Source: Kondoa malvinella
Lineage: Eukaryota; Basidiomycota; Agaricostilbomycetes; Agaricostilbales; Kondoaceae
DNA: 64,000 nt
Direction of reading: 5' to 3'
Assembly: GCA_039545315.1 (NCBI GenBank)
Contig: BCIM01000008.1
Location: forward strand, 186,001 to 250,000
In this document: one piece after another, positions 37,601 through 50,191 of the stretch
Layout of the letters: each line of letters opens with the position of its first letter
Numbering within the stretch: position 1 is the stretch's first letter
The notes under the pieces: generated by a model
Database searches by the model: none
Told to the model about the DNA's origin: nothing
The model's input: only the letters and a program-made list of their open reading frames with translations
Made by a program: the position numbers and the translations under genes

Positions 37601-40015
37601 GCCAGCGGCTTTGAACTTCCGGAAGTATTTGACTTCACCATGCTCTCGCTCGCAAGAATTACCACTCTTCTACCCGGAGCTGCGCCAGTCGATTCGGCTA
37701 TCTTCCCAAAAGTCGAGGTCGCTGCCGCTCAAGGAGAACCAGAAAAGATGATCGAAATCACGGTCAGCCCGTTAGCAATTCGCTTCGGTACCAATACAAA
37801 AGCACAGATAGCTGCTATCGCTCTCTTCTCCATTGCAAAGTCGAATGGAGGCGCGCTTCGGTCTGGATGGATCCAAATCTTCGAAATCTATCAAACCCTC
37901 TTCGTTCACTCCCTCTTACCACCTGCGCTACTCAGCATGGAAGATTTCTTGGCTGGTACTAGCGTCATACCAATGAAGCCCAGGGACATGCCGAAGCCAC
38001 GAGAAGATCGTCGACCAGATGGCGGCCTACTTTCGACACTGTCCTCCTATCTACTTTCGCCCTACGGCCCTGCTGGAGCAGATGGGATTGGACGAGATCT
38101 TACTGACGACGACATCGAAAACGCATTGTCAGCAGTGGACTGCATCTCTTCGTGCAGAGTAGAAGACCTTTACCGATCGATACCGTAAGTTCTCTGCCTG
38201 CAGAATAGCAAGACGAATAACTGAATTGGATTGGAATGATTCAGGACTCTTCCAACTGAGGCCATTGTGTCTTTGCTTCAATCCCTGGTCGAATTAGCTG
38301 AACGCCTGACGACCGACAGACTCGGATCTCGAGATTTTGCAAGCTCATTCTCACAGCCTGCTCGTCATCAGCTGGCATACGAGCCTGCATCTGTCTTCCT
38401 GCTAGAGCTGATGGTCAGCATCGCTGGTCAATCTGAAGACTCACTCAACGAAACCTGGTAAGCCCGCAAGGGAGATTGGAGCAGGACGATCTGATCTGTA
38501 GTAGGCCCATCGTCTACGACTATATATCAAGGCTTCTCAAGGCAGCAGCTTCATATAGCCCTCTGTTGACGGAGAGAGCTGCAGTCGGCTTACTCAGACT
38601 CGCTTATCGGGTTGCCAAACAGGTATGTGCCCTCCGACAGTGTGTTCTACCGAACTTATTCAGTGAACCCTCAGGACGCGATGCGGGATCAGCTGTTCAT
38701 CGCCTTGGACCTCCTACGCAATCTGCCTCAGGGCGTCATCACATCTTTAGCGGAACAGCTCACCGCTGGCTTGACGAAGATCATAGTCGACAACCCCAAA
38801 TGCTTGAAGTAAGTCTCGCTCTTCTTTTCTTTGAAGGCGCACAGATCTGACCCGACAGCAGAACCGCTACCGAGTGGAACATGGTGTTTGCCCTTTTGGC
38901 AACCACAGCTTACCGAGATCAAGGAGCGAAGCTGTCTTTCAACCTCTTACTACAACTAGCCCGAGGCGAGATTGCTGGAGGGCTCTCAGCGGAGAACTTC
39001 GTTGGCTTCATTCAGACTTTAAACACCTATGCAACAGCAGCAAGCATCAAGGATGGTAAACCAGATGTACGCATCAACGAAGACTCGGTTGTTGAGCGAG
39101 GTCGGCAAGCGCTGGATCTCATCAGGGAGTCCCAAGTGAAAACCGAAGAGCTCATTTCTAACTCGAAACTCCCTTACCACGAAGGTACGCATCGAATGTG
39201 CTGAGTGACTTGACTGACCATCTTCTAGCCTGGGAACAATACTGGCTCCCTGTGCTTTCTACGTATGCGCAACAGTGTGTCAACTCTAAGCGGGAAATTC
39301 GCCAAACCGCCTTGGGTCACCTCCAGCGGACTCTGATCGCGAGCGAGCTGCTGTCAAACCCGGCGGTAGACCTCTCTGTAGTCTTCGAGAAGCTCATTTT
39401 CCCTACTCTGGATGAACTACTCAAACCTCAAGTCTTCCGACGCGATCCTGGCGGAATGGGCGAGACGCGGTTACGCGCAACTGCCTTACTCTGCAAACTG
39501 TTTTTACATTGCACGACGCAGCGACAAGGCATGTCGGGCTTGAAGGAGATCTGGGGCCGAGTCTTGGATGCGCTTGATAGGATGATGCACAGCGGCCGGA
39601 AAGACACAATGGTGAGTCTAGATCTACCATACGGGGACTGTCGCTCATCAGCGGACGGTAGTATGAGGCAATAGAGCAGCAGCTGCAAAACAACATCTTG
39701 GTAATGGCGTCTCAAGGCATTCTCGTCCCGCCCACGGCTAGCCAGAGAACATCTGAACAGGCGCAGTTATGGGACAGCACGTTCACCAGGATCGACACTT
39801 TCCTACCTCACCTTCAGCGAGAGCTGTTTCCAGCCGAGAGCAAGACAGCATCGAACATAGTCCAATTTCCGCGAGCACCAACAACACCGTCGCTTGGCTC
39901 GTCGGACAACAATGAAGACGGCATGTTCCCTGCACCTGCTGCCAAATCACCAAGAACGAGGCATCACAGCCAGGATCAACGGGATTCGCAAGAGATAGCG
40001 AGCGCATATGTTTGA
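34612..40015 (+). CDS. Sec7-domain ARF exchange factor, Gea/GBF1 type
   Basis: Activates ARF GTPases at the Golgi and ER-Golgi intermediate to recruit COPI. The N-terminal DCB/HUS region includes [46 protein letters not shown] and [17 protein letters not shown]. The Sec7 domain spans [56 protein letters not shown] (the glutamic finger Glu is present) and [20 protein letters not shown]. The HDS region follows: [20 protein letters not shown] and [19 protein letters not shown], then DILRLAY-like helical repeats. Size (about 1,550 residues) and the DQHN motif fit Gea1/2 and GBF1 rather than Sec7/BIG. At least ten introns. The C-terminus is Ser/Pro-rich. It starts just downstream of the SRP receptor gene. 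Confidence 0.92.
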
Positions 40016-40071
40016 GCTTCACGACAATGTAATAAATACACCTGTACTATCTATCATACATCGTTTGAGCA

Positions 40072-41350
40072 TCATGCTTGCTGTTGTCCTTTGCTTGGAT
40101 CCAGGTATTTGAAGACTGAACTAAAGTCAAGCGTAGCGTAGTCGGCATTATCGGACAAGAGCGAGTAGATTCGGTCGACTTCTTTGCCCATCGGTAGGTC
40201 TAAAGCTTCAGCTGATGCTGCATTCATCGCAAGCTTGATGTCTTTCTTCATTAGCTGCGTTTGAAATCTGCACGCGAATATGAGTATAGCGCTTTGCGCC
40301 GAAGAGCTCGGCTGCAGGCTCACCCGCCAACGTAGTCTCTATCTGCTGGAGGACTCGAAGGACCGCCTAGGGCACCGGGACACGGATTGTTGACTTTCGA
40401 AGACCAGCATGAACCCGTCGAGCTATGTTTCTTCAGCTGTCGGTGACATTTCCTTTGGGAAAGAACCTTACCTGTTGATGATATCGGCCAGAACCTTGAC
40501 ATCTACACCAAGCTTGCGACCTAACAGCATCGCCTCGGATACGCCAACCATGGCAATGGCCAGAAGCAGATTGTTTGAGATTTTCGCGGCCAAACCAAGA
40601 CCGTTTCCGCCTAAAGGCAACGAATCAGCTCGACTGACAAACACGAATACGCAACAGCTGACCGCAATGCACGATCCTTTTCCCCATAGTCTCTAGGAAA
40701 GGTTTCGCCCTCTCGAATCCTTCCTGCGTCGCTCCAACCATGAACTGAGATGAAGCACATTAGAATAACTCGAAGACACCTTCAAAAGGCGTACAGAGAG
40801 GGTAGCAGCTTGAGCACCCGAGACGCCTCCAGATACAGGAGCATCAACCATCAGAGCCCCCAAGCCCTGCATTTGTGCTGCGACTTCCACTGCGGCCGCT
40901 TGATCCAAAGTTGTGCTATCGATAAAGAGGGATTGCGCGACGTCTGACTTTTCTAGTTCGCCCAGTCCAGCAAAGAGACCCGTTTCGGGCGCTAGGTAGA
41001 CTTCGCGAACATGAGGTGTAGAGGGAAGCATTGTAATGACTGTTCTTGAAAGCTTTGCAACTTCTGCTGGCGATGATGCCGCGACGACTTGCCCTTGCTA
41101 CGACAGATGGATATCTAAACCATCGTATAGCTCAAATGGAGAAGAGCAGCCGAACCTTGAAACCGCCTTGCTGTATTTGTTCCTCTATCACCGTTGCCGT
41201 CGTCCGCGCAGATGCATCAAACAAGATGATACGAGAGTCTTTCGACTGGGACATGAGAGCAGACGCCATTGGACGCCCTATCTGGCCCAAGCCAATAAAG
41301 CCAATACTAGATGACCGTGTATAACTTCTCAGAGCTCTATAGACGCGCAT
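40072..41350 (-). CDS. 3-hydroxyisobutyrate dehydrogenase, mitochondrial
   Basis: NAD-dependent oxidation of 3-hydroxyisobutyrate to methylmalonate semialdehyde in valine breakdown. The ATG at 41348-41350 gives a short Arg/Ser presequence (MRVYRALRSYTRSSS) before the Rossmann motif GFIGLGQIGRPMA. Next come DSTTLDQAAAVEVAAQM, VDAPVSGGVSGAQA (substrate loop), AAKISNNLLLAIAMVGVSEA with the catalytic Lys, STGSCWSSKVNNPCPG and RDYVGGFQTQLMKKDIKLAM. All landmark residues are present. The open frame continues upstream to an ATG at 41509, which would make a longer leader with a hydrophobic stretch (VLPLLLFTVITLQHL); I prefer 41350 because it gives a normal-length presequence. Introns are about 50 nt. 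Confidence 0.92.
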
Positions 41351-41549
41351 GTTGGGTGACGAGTATAGAGGGACGTGCTTCGAAGGAAAAGGCGATGCTG
41401 CTTTTCTGCACAGGTGCTGCAGAGTTATTACGGTGAAGAGCAACAAAGGTAGAACGGGAGCGCTTCGGGTAAACTTATCGCGGCTCGTCTGGATTGCCGA
41501 CACTGACATTCAATCTGTATGTACATTGTTCTTTGCTCGTGCACAATGC

Positions 41550-43291
41550 TCAAGCAACCTTAATGATGAGCTTGCCTGTTGTCCCACGACCAGATATGTC
41601 CTGGTGAATGCTTAGAAACAACCCATCAAACCGGATATCAGGAAAGACGTACTCTGTGCGCCTGCTGAACGTCTTCAGTAGTAAATTGATAGCCTTCTTC
41701 TTTATGTAGCTTAATGTCGAGTTTGCCTTGCTTGATCATGTCGAACAGCTCAGAAGTATACTGATCAGACTGGTTAAGCGAACGTGAAGCCTTGCAGAAA
41801 AGATCTCACTGTTTGAAACTCTTCTTGCGTGAAGACATAGTTGTTCTGATACATCAGTCGGATGGCGCCTGGTCGCAGTGCAAACACATACCAGAGTCGG
41901 TCGGACGACCTTGATGTTCTTGCCAGCTAGCTTGAGAGGAGAGAAAGGCGGTACAGCTAATGTCCAACAGATTCAGACTGACTTTATATCAATTGCTTTG
42001 GTGCACTTACCTCCAGATGCATTCCCGATAGTCACGAGCGTGCCTTTTCGGCGAAGTAGGGTGAAATCAGCTTCAAAGGTGTCCTTGCCTACACCGTCGT
42101 ATACCGCATGACAACCTTGACCATCCGCTAGATCGTAAATCTTCTTTGCGACTGTCTTTGCGTTTGAAATCTGAGTGATTATCCAGAAGAGAGACCACAC
42201 CTTCCTCAAACGGAACATCTTTGTACAATACAACATGCTTAGCACCAGCTTTCTTTGCCAAGTCCGCTTTCTCCTCTACATTCTGCCTTTAGCATAGCAT
42301 AAAGATAGCAAGCTGGAATGCTCATAACTCACCCGTGGATGTTGTGCCTATCACATTGGCTCCGAGAGCAGTAGCCCTATCATATGTGATATGTGAGTCA
42401 GGGCATGTTCAATTTGTATGGTTGACCTACATCTGGCAAAGCAGAAGCTAACAACAAGTTTCTTAGCTCGCTTCAAATCAAGAGCTCGCTAAGCCTACCC
42501 CAAGACCTCCAGCAGCGGCATGGACACAGATCCATTGGCCAGACTTGACTTCATGGGCTTCCCTAACAGCCGTCAAAGCAGTCAAGCCTTGTAGCGTAGC
42601 AGCAGCTGCCATTTTAGTCGTTATGCCTTCTGGTAGTTTCATAGCGCGTGCAGAAGCGATACGAGAGTATTGACCGTAGCCTGTCATTGCAGAATAGGTC
42701 TATGCATGGGTCAGTCTGATCCTTAAGTAGATCCAGGTGGAACATACAGCGACTTTGTCTCCGACGTTGTAGCCTGTCTTGGAAGGGTCGACCTTTGCTC
42801 CAAGCTAGTGAAGCGCTTTCAACCGTATTCATAGCCTGAAAACTGCGACGCATACCTTGACTACTTCTCCGCTCGGCTCATTGCCTGTAGCCAGTATGAT
42901 CAATGACATGCGAAGTACAACAGTCACGTACTCACCTAGGACAGCAGGTGTCTGTACAGGGTAGACACCACCTCTTTGATAGGTGTCGATAAAGTTGACG
43001 CTGCGTCTCGCGAATTAGATTGTCATGCATGAATGGCGGCGAACGAGAGATTCTCACCCTGTCCATTCTGTCTTGATCAAAATCTCGTTGTCTTGAATAC
43101 TTGGCACTGTATAGCCTGCTCAGGACAGCTCCGCCTCGGGTTTCATGAGACAGACGTTCAACATCATCCCGTTTCTGAAGTTCTTCAATGCCGCCTTGCT
43201 TCTCAATCCTGATGGCTTGCATAGTCTTTGGAAGGCTGGTCATACTGTATGGTCTGATGGATTGTTGCACTGCTGATAGCCGCCGTAACAT
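41550..43291 (-). CDS. zeta-crystallin-type NADPH:quinone reductase
   Basis: Medium-chain dehydrogenase/reductase without structural zinc that reduces quinones with NADPH, like yeast Zta1. The ATG at 43289-43291 opens a mitochondrial-type presequence (MLRRLSAVQQSIRPYSM), then KTMQAIRIEKQGGIEELQKR. Following exons give NFIDTYQRGGVYPVQTPAVL, GDKVAVYSAMTGYGQYSRI, AAAATLQGLTALTAVRE, VHAAAGGLGVGLA (nucleotide-binding loop), KKAGAKHVVLYKD, AVYDGVGKDTFEADFTLLRR, GTLVTIGNASGG and the final TTGKLIIKV. The Tyr, Asn and Gly residues typical of the family are present. At least eight short introns. It lies 199 bp from the hydroxyisobutyrate dehydrogenase on the same strand; both look mitochondrial. Confidence 0.9.
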
Positions 43292-43449
43292 GACAGCAAC
43301 ACTACAGGGCTAAGCATTTACGCGCCTGAACAGTATCATTTAAGCAATACTATACATTGATTTCCAGAAGAATGCTTTCTACAAGATTCACGATTTATAC
43401 TACAAGCCAAAAGATCATATTATACAGGACATCACGCGCCGAATGAGTT

Positions 43450-46400
43450 TCAGTATTGATATTGATATGGGTTTGAAGGTGCAGGAGGAGCTTGCAGGTG
43501 AGGAGCAGAGTTGACGATAGAAGACACAGGAGGCAGAGTTGTTCGAGGAAGCATAGGCATGGGAGCAGCGGCTGGAAGTCGACCAATGTTTTGATTGGCA
43601 TAGTAGTCCATCATAGCTTGAGGCTGCTGATATTGGGCTTGAGATATATTGGGCAGCGGATATGCATGGCCGACAGGGTGCTGCTCAAAGCCTGGATGGG
43701 CCACATATTGCATCGCTTGCGAGATAGGCTGTATATGCTGTTGCATGTATTGAGGCGCATATCGAGCCGAAGGCGCGGCATACATATTCTGGTTCAAAGG
43801 AGATGCCGAAGTGCTCTGTTGCATCGAAGGCAAAGTTGGGACTTGGCCTGCAGAGCTCCGCGAGCGCTGAACGGGTCGAACGCCTTCGTAGATGTAGTCG
43901 TCTTGTGGCTTGCTCTTCTTCTGTACAGACATGACAGGCACATCTTCCTTCCAGACGATCGAAGTATACTTCAGATTGCTTTGCTTGCCATCTTCGAATT
44001 GGACAGAGACAGAGTCTTTGGCTGGCAGGACGCCTTGAAGCTTGACCATATATACACCTCCGCTTGCTTTGACCTTCAGATTATAGCCAATGGGCAATTG
44101 GGCGACCTTTTCTGCCAAAGCCTTGACTTTGAGCTTCTTTTGCAATTCGGCCCAAGCTGGGTTGTGCTGTCGACAGCAGACTACCAAACGAATCGAGCCA
44201 ACCGCATCTTCGGGAAGCACTTCTGGTACAGTTGCAGGGACAGGTTGCGAAGGACCAGCTTGAGGTGCGGCTTGCTGCTGCGCTGCGAAAGAGGTGCTGG
44301 CAGTAGGCGAAGCAGAGACCGCAGGCAGATCAAAGATGTCTAGCGAGTGTCGACCGGCTTCATTTGCTCCTTCCATCAAGCTGATCTCGTGCTCTCCTTC
44401 GCCCATGACCGCATCTATAATGACACCGGAGTTCTCCTTGAGGGCACATGTGACGCTGCAACAGCAGGTAAGCATTGGAATGTAGGTCAGAGAGGCTCTC
44501 AGGACCTACTGATGAGCTCGAACACATTTCGCGTTCTTTGTACATTGCACTTTCGCGCCATGAGCTTCCGTACACAATTGACATTTCTACATGAGATTCA
44601 GTACCAAGCAAGGAAGCTTGGCAACGGAACTCACCAGACCCCAGCGAGCTTTCTCCACGCCTTCGAAACCATGAACCCGCTCTTCACCAGTCACTTCATT
44701 CTTTACAATATAGGTAGAAGGCGTAAACATGACGCAGATCTTGTGCGCGGCTCCGGCTTTGCGTCGAGGATCCTTTTCGGCAGCAGATCCAGAAGGTGCA
44801 TCGACCAATTTGACCAAGGTATCGGGTGTTAAATCAGGACATAGGACACAAACGAATTTCGCTTCTCGCTCAGCTGCCATTCGTTTCGCTTCTTCTTTGG
44901 CCGCCTTCTTCGCTGCTGTAGCAGCCCTCTTCTCGGCGACAGCAGGATCAACAGGCACTTCCAAATCATCCATCTCTTCTTCGCCCTTCTTGGCCTTCTT
45001 GCGCACAGGCATACCACCTGGACCTTCTACCATGGTGCGCTTCTTGTATACTCGTTTCGGAGCTGCTTCTTCGATCGCACCAGGTGGCAAAGGCAAGTTG
45101 TTGGCTTTCGCATAAGCAATAGCTTTCTCCAGCTCAGCTTCTTGTCTAGCTTCTTCCAACCAAGCATCGACATTGATGGAAACGCTATCTTGAACACAAG
45201 TGCAGCTCTTGGCTTTCCGACCAATGTCAACCCAAGTCTCGGTAGCAAAATTGATGCTCTCTGCGCAATTGAAGCCAACGTTGAAACCGGAATGATAGCC
45301 TCTTGGGTAAGTGAGCATAATTTCGCCTGGTAGTTGAATGCAGCGGTTAAGATGAATGCCTTGATCCTTCAACAGAGAAGGTGAGGCGAGGAAAGACTTG
45401 TGTCGCAAGAACTCGGGACACTTTTTGCGATCAGCAGGGAACCAGCCGGCCATGACGCGCTCGAATCGATCTGCTTCTTCTTGTGGGACAGAGTACCAGT
45501 ACTTGGGCGCGCCGAAATGAACGTAGTTGATCGAATACAAGTCGGCATCTTCAACATGCCAAGCAAAAGTAGCTCGCCACATGCCAAAGTAGAGGTATGG
45601 TGTATTGACGCCTGGAATCTTTTGCTTGGGTCGCATGCGCTGCAGAAGATCATCGAGGTTGGCCACATTCCAATTTTTGACGGAAGGATCAAACAGGGAG
45701 CCTGGCCAATTCAAGTCAGTTACTGTCTAATAGACCTGCAATGTACTCACCTTTCATGTCGGCACCATACATAGGAGGTTCCCCAAAAGTCAAAGTCCGC
45801 CAGTATCGCCTTTCAATCTCTTTGCATGCTTCAAGGGTGAAATCTTCAGGTTTGGCACCTGCAGAAAGATGTCAGCTGCGAATATCAGAGGGTACGATTG
45901 ACTGACCGTGAGCCAATGTAGCCCAATCGAACGCGTTCCATTCCTCGTCCGTCATTTCAGCCAATTTCTTTGCAGTCGGCTTCTTGGCCTTTGGCGCGGA
46001 AGCAGATCCAGGAGCGACACTATCTTCTCTAACAGATTCGGCATTCTCACTAGGCGGCACAGACTCGGACGCTTCATTCTTGAGCGGAGTCACAGGCACA
46101 GAAGGGTCAGCAGACCGCTCGCGAGGTCTAATGACTTCTTCAACAGGCACAGACTGGTCTTGAGGCGTCTGTTCTTCCATCTTGACATCCTCTTCAACAG
46201 GAACAGGCGTAGCAGCCTTCTTCTTTCTCGAAACGGGTGTTCGTTTAGGTCTAGTAGAAGTCACAGGTGATCCATCTGGGTTGCCTTTCTTGAAGAAATC
46301 AGGCGTGGCGTATCGATCAGAGTCACATTGATCCTTCCATTGCTTGGCATTCCAATTACGAGTCTTCATCATGTTGGTCTGACGGAAAAGACCTTGCGAG

Positions 46401-47054
46401 CCAGTGAAGAGCTCAGAGACGGGTTCACGGATGCGTGTTTGGCGCAGACGTTCGGATATAGATGGTAAAGATTCTTTCCTGCAAAGATCAAACTAGATTA
46501 GAGGACTTGAATGTGCGAATGTGAAATATAGACACTAACCATTCTTTGGGCGGTACAACTTTGACGATTCCGCTTTTCATACCATAGTGATCTACAGCAT
46601 TTACAAAGCTAGAAACGGGTGTTCGTGAGCCTTCTTGTGACGGGCCGGTAGATTTGACTTACTCGTAGAAATCTTCAAATTCCTCCATGGTAGGTTCAAA
46701 GACAGGTACACCTTTTGTATATGCAGCTGCCGCTTCATGCGTAGGGTAGTAATAAGCTGGTCTGATGCGCTTCTGATTCGGTTTGCGCTTCCTTCGTCGA
46801 ATACCATCAGATGAGGGAGGTTCCAAATCATCATCCTCGTCGTCTGAAGACTCTTCCCAGACTTCTTCCATTTTAGTTGGTACAGTTTGTTCAGGCGCGC
46901 AAGGCCCAGCAGCTGGTTTGAGCTCGGAATCGTCAACTTCAGTTGGGTTGGTTTCGACGGAAGAGCGCGGTGAACCGCTCGAAGTTTCGGGCGACGCAGG
47001 TTGCGCTATAGTGGTATCCCCTGCTCGCTCGTCCATGGCGCTCTCTGCACTCAT
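43450..47054 (-). CDS. JmjN/JmjC histone lysine demethylase (JMJD2/Rph1 type)
   Basis: Fe(II)/2-oxoglutarate dioxygenase expected to demethylate H3K9 or H3K36. The ATG at 47052-47054 precedes an acidic region, then JmjN (VPVFEPTMEEFEDFYE). A Ser/Pro/Lys linker follows, then JmjC: FGMWRATFAWHVEDADLYSI (the HxE iron ligands), INYVHFGAPKYWYSVP, PGEIMLTYPRGYHSGFNVGF (second His) and NCAESINFATETWVDIG. After a Lys-rich segment there is an extended PHD-type zinc finger: FVCVLCPDL, then HKICVMFTPSTYI, then, over an intron, KCQLC, KNAKCVRAHHVTCA. The C-terminus is Gln/Pro/Tyr-rich and disordered, ending SNPYQYQY. All iron ligands are intact, so it should be active; the target site is inferred from the family. 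At least five introns. Confidence 0.92.
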
Positions 47055-47194
47055 AGTTCCCAAGCGACAACGGTATATATGGTTAGACTCCACTTTGAAC
47101 TTTGTCTCTCGCGAATCTGTAAAGGTGAAAATGTGGCAACTCTTTAAAAGGGCAAGGGACAGCCTACAGGACCTCTAATAATGCTATTGCGCGT

Positions 47195-47567
47195 CTATGA
47201 TGATGATTTCAACCTGTCCCCTTCCATCTTCTGATCATTGACACATTCAATTTGTGCAGTTGAAAGTGATCGCGCCACTTGATACGACCTGACCCGAATG
47301 ATTGCTTGCAGCAGGTGTGCTTCGGCTCGTGATACAACTTTCTTTGGTTGGCAACGCATCGCGTCAAAGGCTGTGCGGATGTAGCCCTGCTGCTCTGGAT
47401 TTGCAAACTGTTCAAACCTCTCCTGCAACTCAACTGTACAATCTGGCTCACTGTACGAAGACCCTACGGCGCTTCAATACCTCTTGCCTTCTCACATTCA
47501 AAGAACGCGCTCTTGTAGATGTAACGAAACTAATCAGACTATTAGCTTCACCTTTGTGCACGCCCAT
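47195..47567 (-). CDS. small hypothetical protein
   Basis: Not recognised. The ATG at 47565-47567 (MGVHKGEANSLISFVTSTRA) can be joined across a 43-nt intron with a weak donor (GTTCTT) to a frame reading YSEPDCTVELQERFEQFANP, GYIRTAFDAMRCQPKKVVSR and AHLLQAIIRVRSYQVARSL, ending SSS at 47195. That gives about 110 residues of helical, charged composition. It sits between the demethylase and the methyltransferase genes on the same strand with about 50-140 bp either side. It could be a small complex subunit or a chance open frame. Confidence 0.4.
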
Positions 47568-47619
47568 GAGTAAGTAACTGACCATGCCCTCTTTATTCTG
47601 GGTATACTCTATTCCCTCA

Positions 47620-48894
47620 TCAGCTCATTCTTTGCACTTCAAATAGCAACACACCAGTTTCAATGAACCTATTCTGGTTCACTTTGAACCCAGTCAACTC
47701 TGCCGTCTTGATCACTTCTTCCGCCGTCAATTCCACTTGAGCATAACTTGCATAGAGTAAAGGACCAAGGTTGATCCACACCCCACCCGGTTTGAGCAAT
47801 GCATGAATCATAGCTAAAACACCGAAATCAAAAAGTCAAAACTTGCCCACCAGTCCTCTGAAAAGCCAAGACGCACAGATAGTTTTAATAATGTTGGGCG
47901 ACGTATCGATAAAGAAGAGCGTGACAACGGCTGAGAAAGATCCTTCTTCTCCTTTGAAAGCTTGCATGAAATCCCCATCTTTGACCTTTATCCTTTCTAC
48001 GACTTTCGGATCAGGTAGGATATCAGGAAAAGTCACTCCTCGGAGAAGGGAAGACTTGGTGGTGTGGTGTGAGCCTAAAGAAGCGAAAGGGTGGACGGTG
48101 TGTTGTTCTGCTATGGAAGTCGAATTAGGTGAGAAGATGAGTCGACTGCCTGCGAAAGATATCAGCGATGACATCAGGCAGAATAGATAAGAAACTAGCC
48201 GAGGGTCATGAAGTATGAGAGCTCGTTCGAAGAAACAGCGAAATCTATGCATTGCATGAGCACAATAGCAGGAACCATACAAGTACGACTGACTCAGCGC
48301 TGCCAGTCCGTAGCTCAACCTAGCTAGTCCAGCACCGGGCACGAGAACACGCTCTTCCGCTCTAGCCTCTTCATCAGGGAATCGCTCTTTCAGTAGATTG
48401 AGAATAGGCGGAAAGATCTGGCTTCGCTCCTTTTCGCCTTCCCTACTCCAATCTCTGACGAAATGAGAAAAGACTTCTCGAACTCTTCCGACTTCGACCT
48501 TATAATTCGGTTTTTGGATGCTATGCTCGACAGGTTTGACGGAATGAGCTATCCGCAGCATACGTTGACAGATGCGATTGTTGGCGTGAATGTTGTAATC
48601 CATTTCACCATAGCGTCCATCGAGGTTCAACGTCCAGTACATGCTGTTCTTTCTTGCGGACTTGCGTTTCGCCGAATTGGCACCTCTTGAGACTTTATCA
48701 TAGCTTTTCAGTGAAGCAATAGCTTGATCTAGGAGCAGCTGAGTGTTTGGTGAAGTCACTGTGCTTTGGAAAGGCAGCTTGAGCAAGAACGCATTTCGCA
48801 AGTCGAGCAAAGCGGTGCTCGGTGCGAAAGTAGCGGCTAGTGCTGCTGCTATGGCCAATACGATGGATAGCAAGATAGTGCATACATCAGCCAT
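47620..48894 (-). CDS. carnosine N-methyltransferase family (N2227) protein
   Basis: SAM-dependent methyltransferase of the N2227/CARNMT1 family, which in animals methylates carnosine and histidine residues. It starts with a hydrophobic helix (TILLSIVLAIAAALAATFAP) acting as a membrane anchor or signal. Then come MYWTLNLDGRYGEMDYNIHA, REVFSHFVRDWSREG, ERVLVPGAGLARLSYGLAAL (SAM site), IAEQHTVHPFASLGSHHTT, VKDGDFMQAFKGEEGSFSAV, VTLFFIDTSPNIIKTI (matching the family FFIDTA.N), GGVWINLGPLLYA and TGFKVNQN. Order and spacing match N2227. Carnosine is not expected as a fungal substrate, so the natural target is open. Introns of about 50 nt separate the three main blocks. Confidence 0.85.
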
Positions 48895-49119
48895 GAAAGA
48901 CCGTACGAGTACAAGCAGTGTTACAAGTTATATACAGCCAATGACCGAGAGTGTACACGATAACAAGAAATGCTGTGGAAAGGATGCTGGAATCATGACC
49001 TTGATTGCAGTGAGCTGGAAGATGATGTGTCTGAGCCGAGATCGCCAGAAGTGATTTCCACCTTTGCGTCGAGTGAAGCTGTGCGAACATGAGTCTTGCG
49101 CCAACAGGCTCATTCCAAG

Positions 49120-49576
49120 CTACTTACCAAGGTCAAACTGTTCAGGCACCACTTCCGACAGCAGCTACATGTTCTATTAGCCTGAACCGTGACCTGCTCG
49201 GATGCACTTACAGCTCGTTCAAGAATATACTTGCCCTCCTTGTACCTCTGCGACGCTTCAAACGCTTTATCGTACTTCCAACCAAGCGTGGCACTACACT
49301 TGTCACAATTGATGTCTCGAACAGTATGTAAACCGGTCGTCATATTGCGGTCTTCTGCTGGACCCAACTTCACATTGACCGCTTTGACAAAGAGGTACGC
49401 TCGTCCGTGTTGGCCTTGGAACTATCTCCACATCAGCGTGCCCACACAAACAGTCACGAATAGGAGCGGACCTGGCGCGAGATCATGTCGTCGATAGCTG
49501 CGAGGTGTACCTTGCATCTCGCGCAGGTAAAGATTCGCGTTGAGGTATTTATGTAAGTTCTATGGGTGCGGCCCAT
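49120..49576 (-). CDS. yippee-like zinc-binding protein
   Basis: Small conserved protein with a single yippee zinc fold (beta-tent). The ATG at 49574-49576 gives [20 protein letters not shown], with the first CxxC ([10 protein letters not shown]). After an intron come [19 protein letters not shown], then [20 protein letters not shown] with the second Cxx[21 protein letters not shown] and, after a 47-nt intron, [14 protein letters not shown]. All four zinc cysteines are present and length is about 125 residues, normal for the family. The cellular role is not settled; yeast Moh1 and animal YPEL proteins are relatives linked to GID-type ubiquitin ligases. Confidence 0.9.
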
Positions 49577-49904
49577 GATTATAGAGCAGAAGGCTCAAGG
49601 GCCGCTTGATATATCGCCGTGCTTCGGATGACTCGTTGATAGCGGAGAAGGGGTGGGTTGGTCTGAAGCGGCCGTCTACTTTAGCTTGGAGCAGCAAACA
49701 GTCGCCTTCTGGTAGATCTCACGCTCCTGTGTGCTCTGTCCGCTCCGCAAATGGACCACGCAGAGTGAACTTCATCGCAAGTCTCGTTGCCTCGCGTGAA
49801 GCGTAGCCTCTTGCTCTTTGGCTGTTTGGTCTTGCTCGCCGTACTGTCTTTGACTGCTCTCATTCAATTATTGTACTTGTCGAACAAATTTCTGAATCCC
49901 TGCC
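49577..49904. other. intergenic, no gene seen
   Basis: Divergent region upstream of the yippee gene. I see no convincing coding exon or RNA gene here. Confidence 0.5.
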
Positions 49905-50189
49905 ATGAAGGTTTCGCTGGACAATTGCCTGCTGCCTTTGAGTCTGCCATCTTCTCTAGGTAGAATCTCTAGAAGCCTGCCTCACATATTCACCATCACC
50001 CATACTCCTTCCCGGCTCGATATACAAGCTCGCACCGCTGGAAGGGTGCTTCTAAAACAACGGTCGGCTAAGCCTCCTTCTTCCGTCGTCTTTCTCAAGC
50101 AGCCATCTCGCTATAGCTTGCTGTCGCCGAAGATCAACTGTGATAGTCTCCTTTTCACCTCAACGTCCAAGCCTTATACGTATACGTGA
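49905..50189 (+). CDS. upstream open frame, uncertain
   Basis: A 94-codon open frame starts MKVSLDNCLLPLSLPSSLG and is rich in Ser, Arg, Lys and Leu (LDIQARTAGRVLLKQRSAKP), like a mitochondrial presequence. It stops two bases before the ATG of the next + gene. It could be an upstream ORF in that gene's leader, a 5' exon whose splice I could not place, or chance. Confidence 0.25.
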   Translation: MKVSLDNCLLPLSLPSSLGRISRSLPHIFTITHTPSRLDIQARTAGRVLLKQRSAKPPSSVVFLKQPSRYSLLSPKINCDSLLFTSTSKPYTYT

Positions 50190-50191
50190 AG

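Noticed and set aside
43492..44343. 283-codon plus-strand ORF
   Set aside because: It is antisense to the Gln/Pro-rich end of the JmjC demethylase and is explained by that strand's codon bias.
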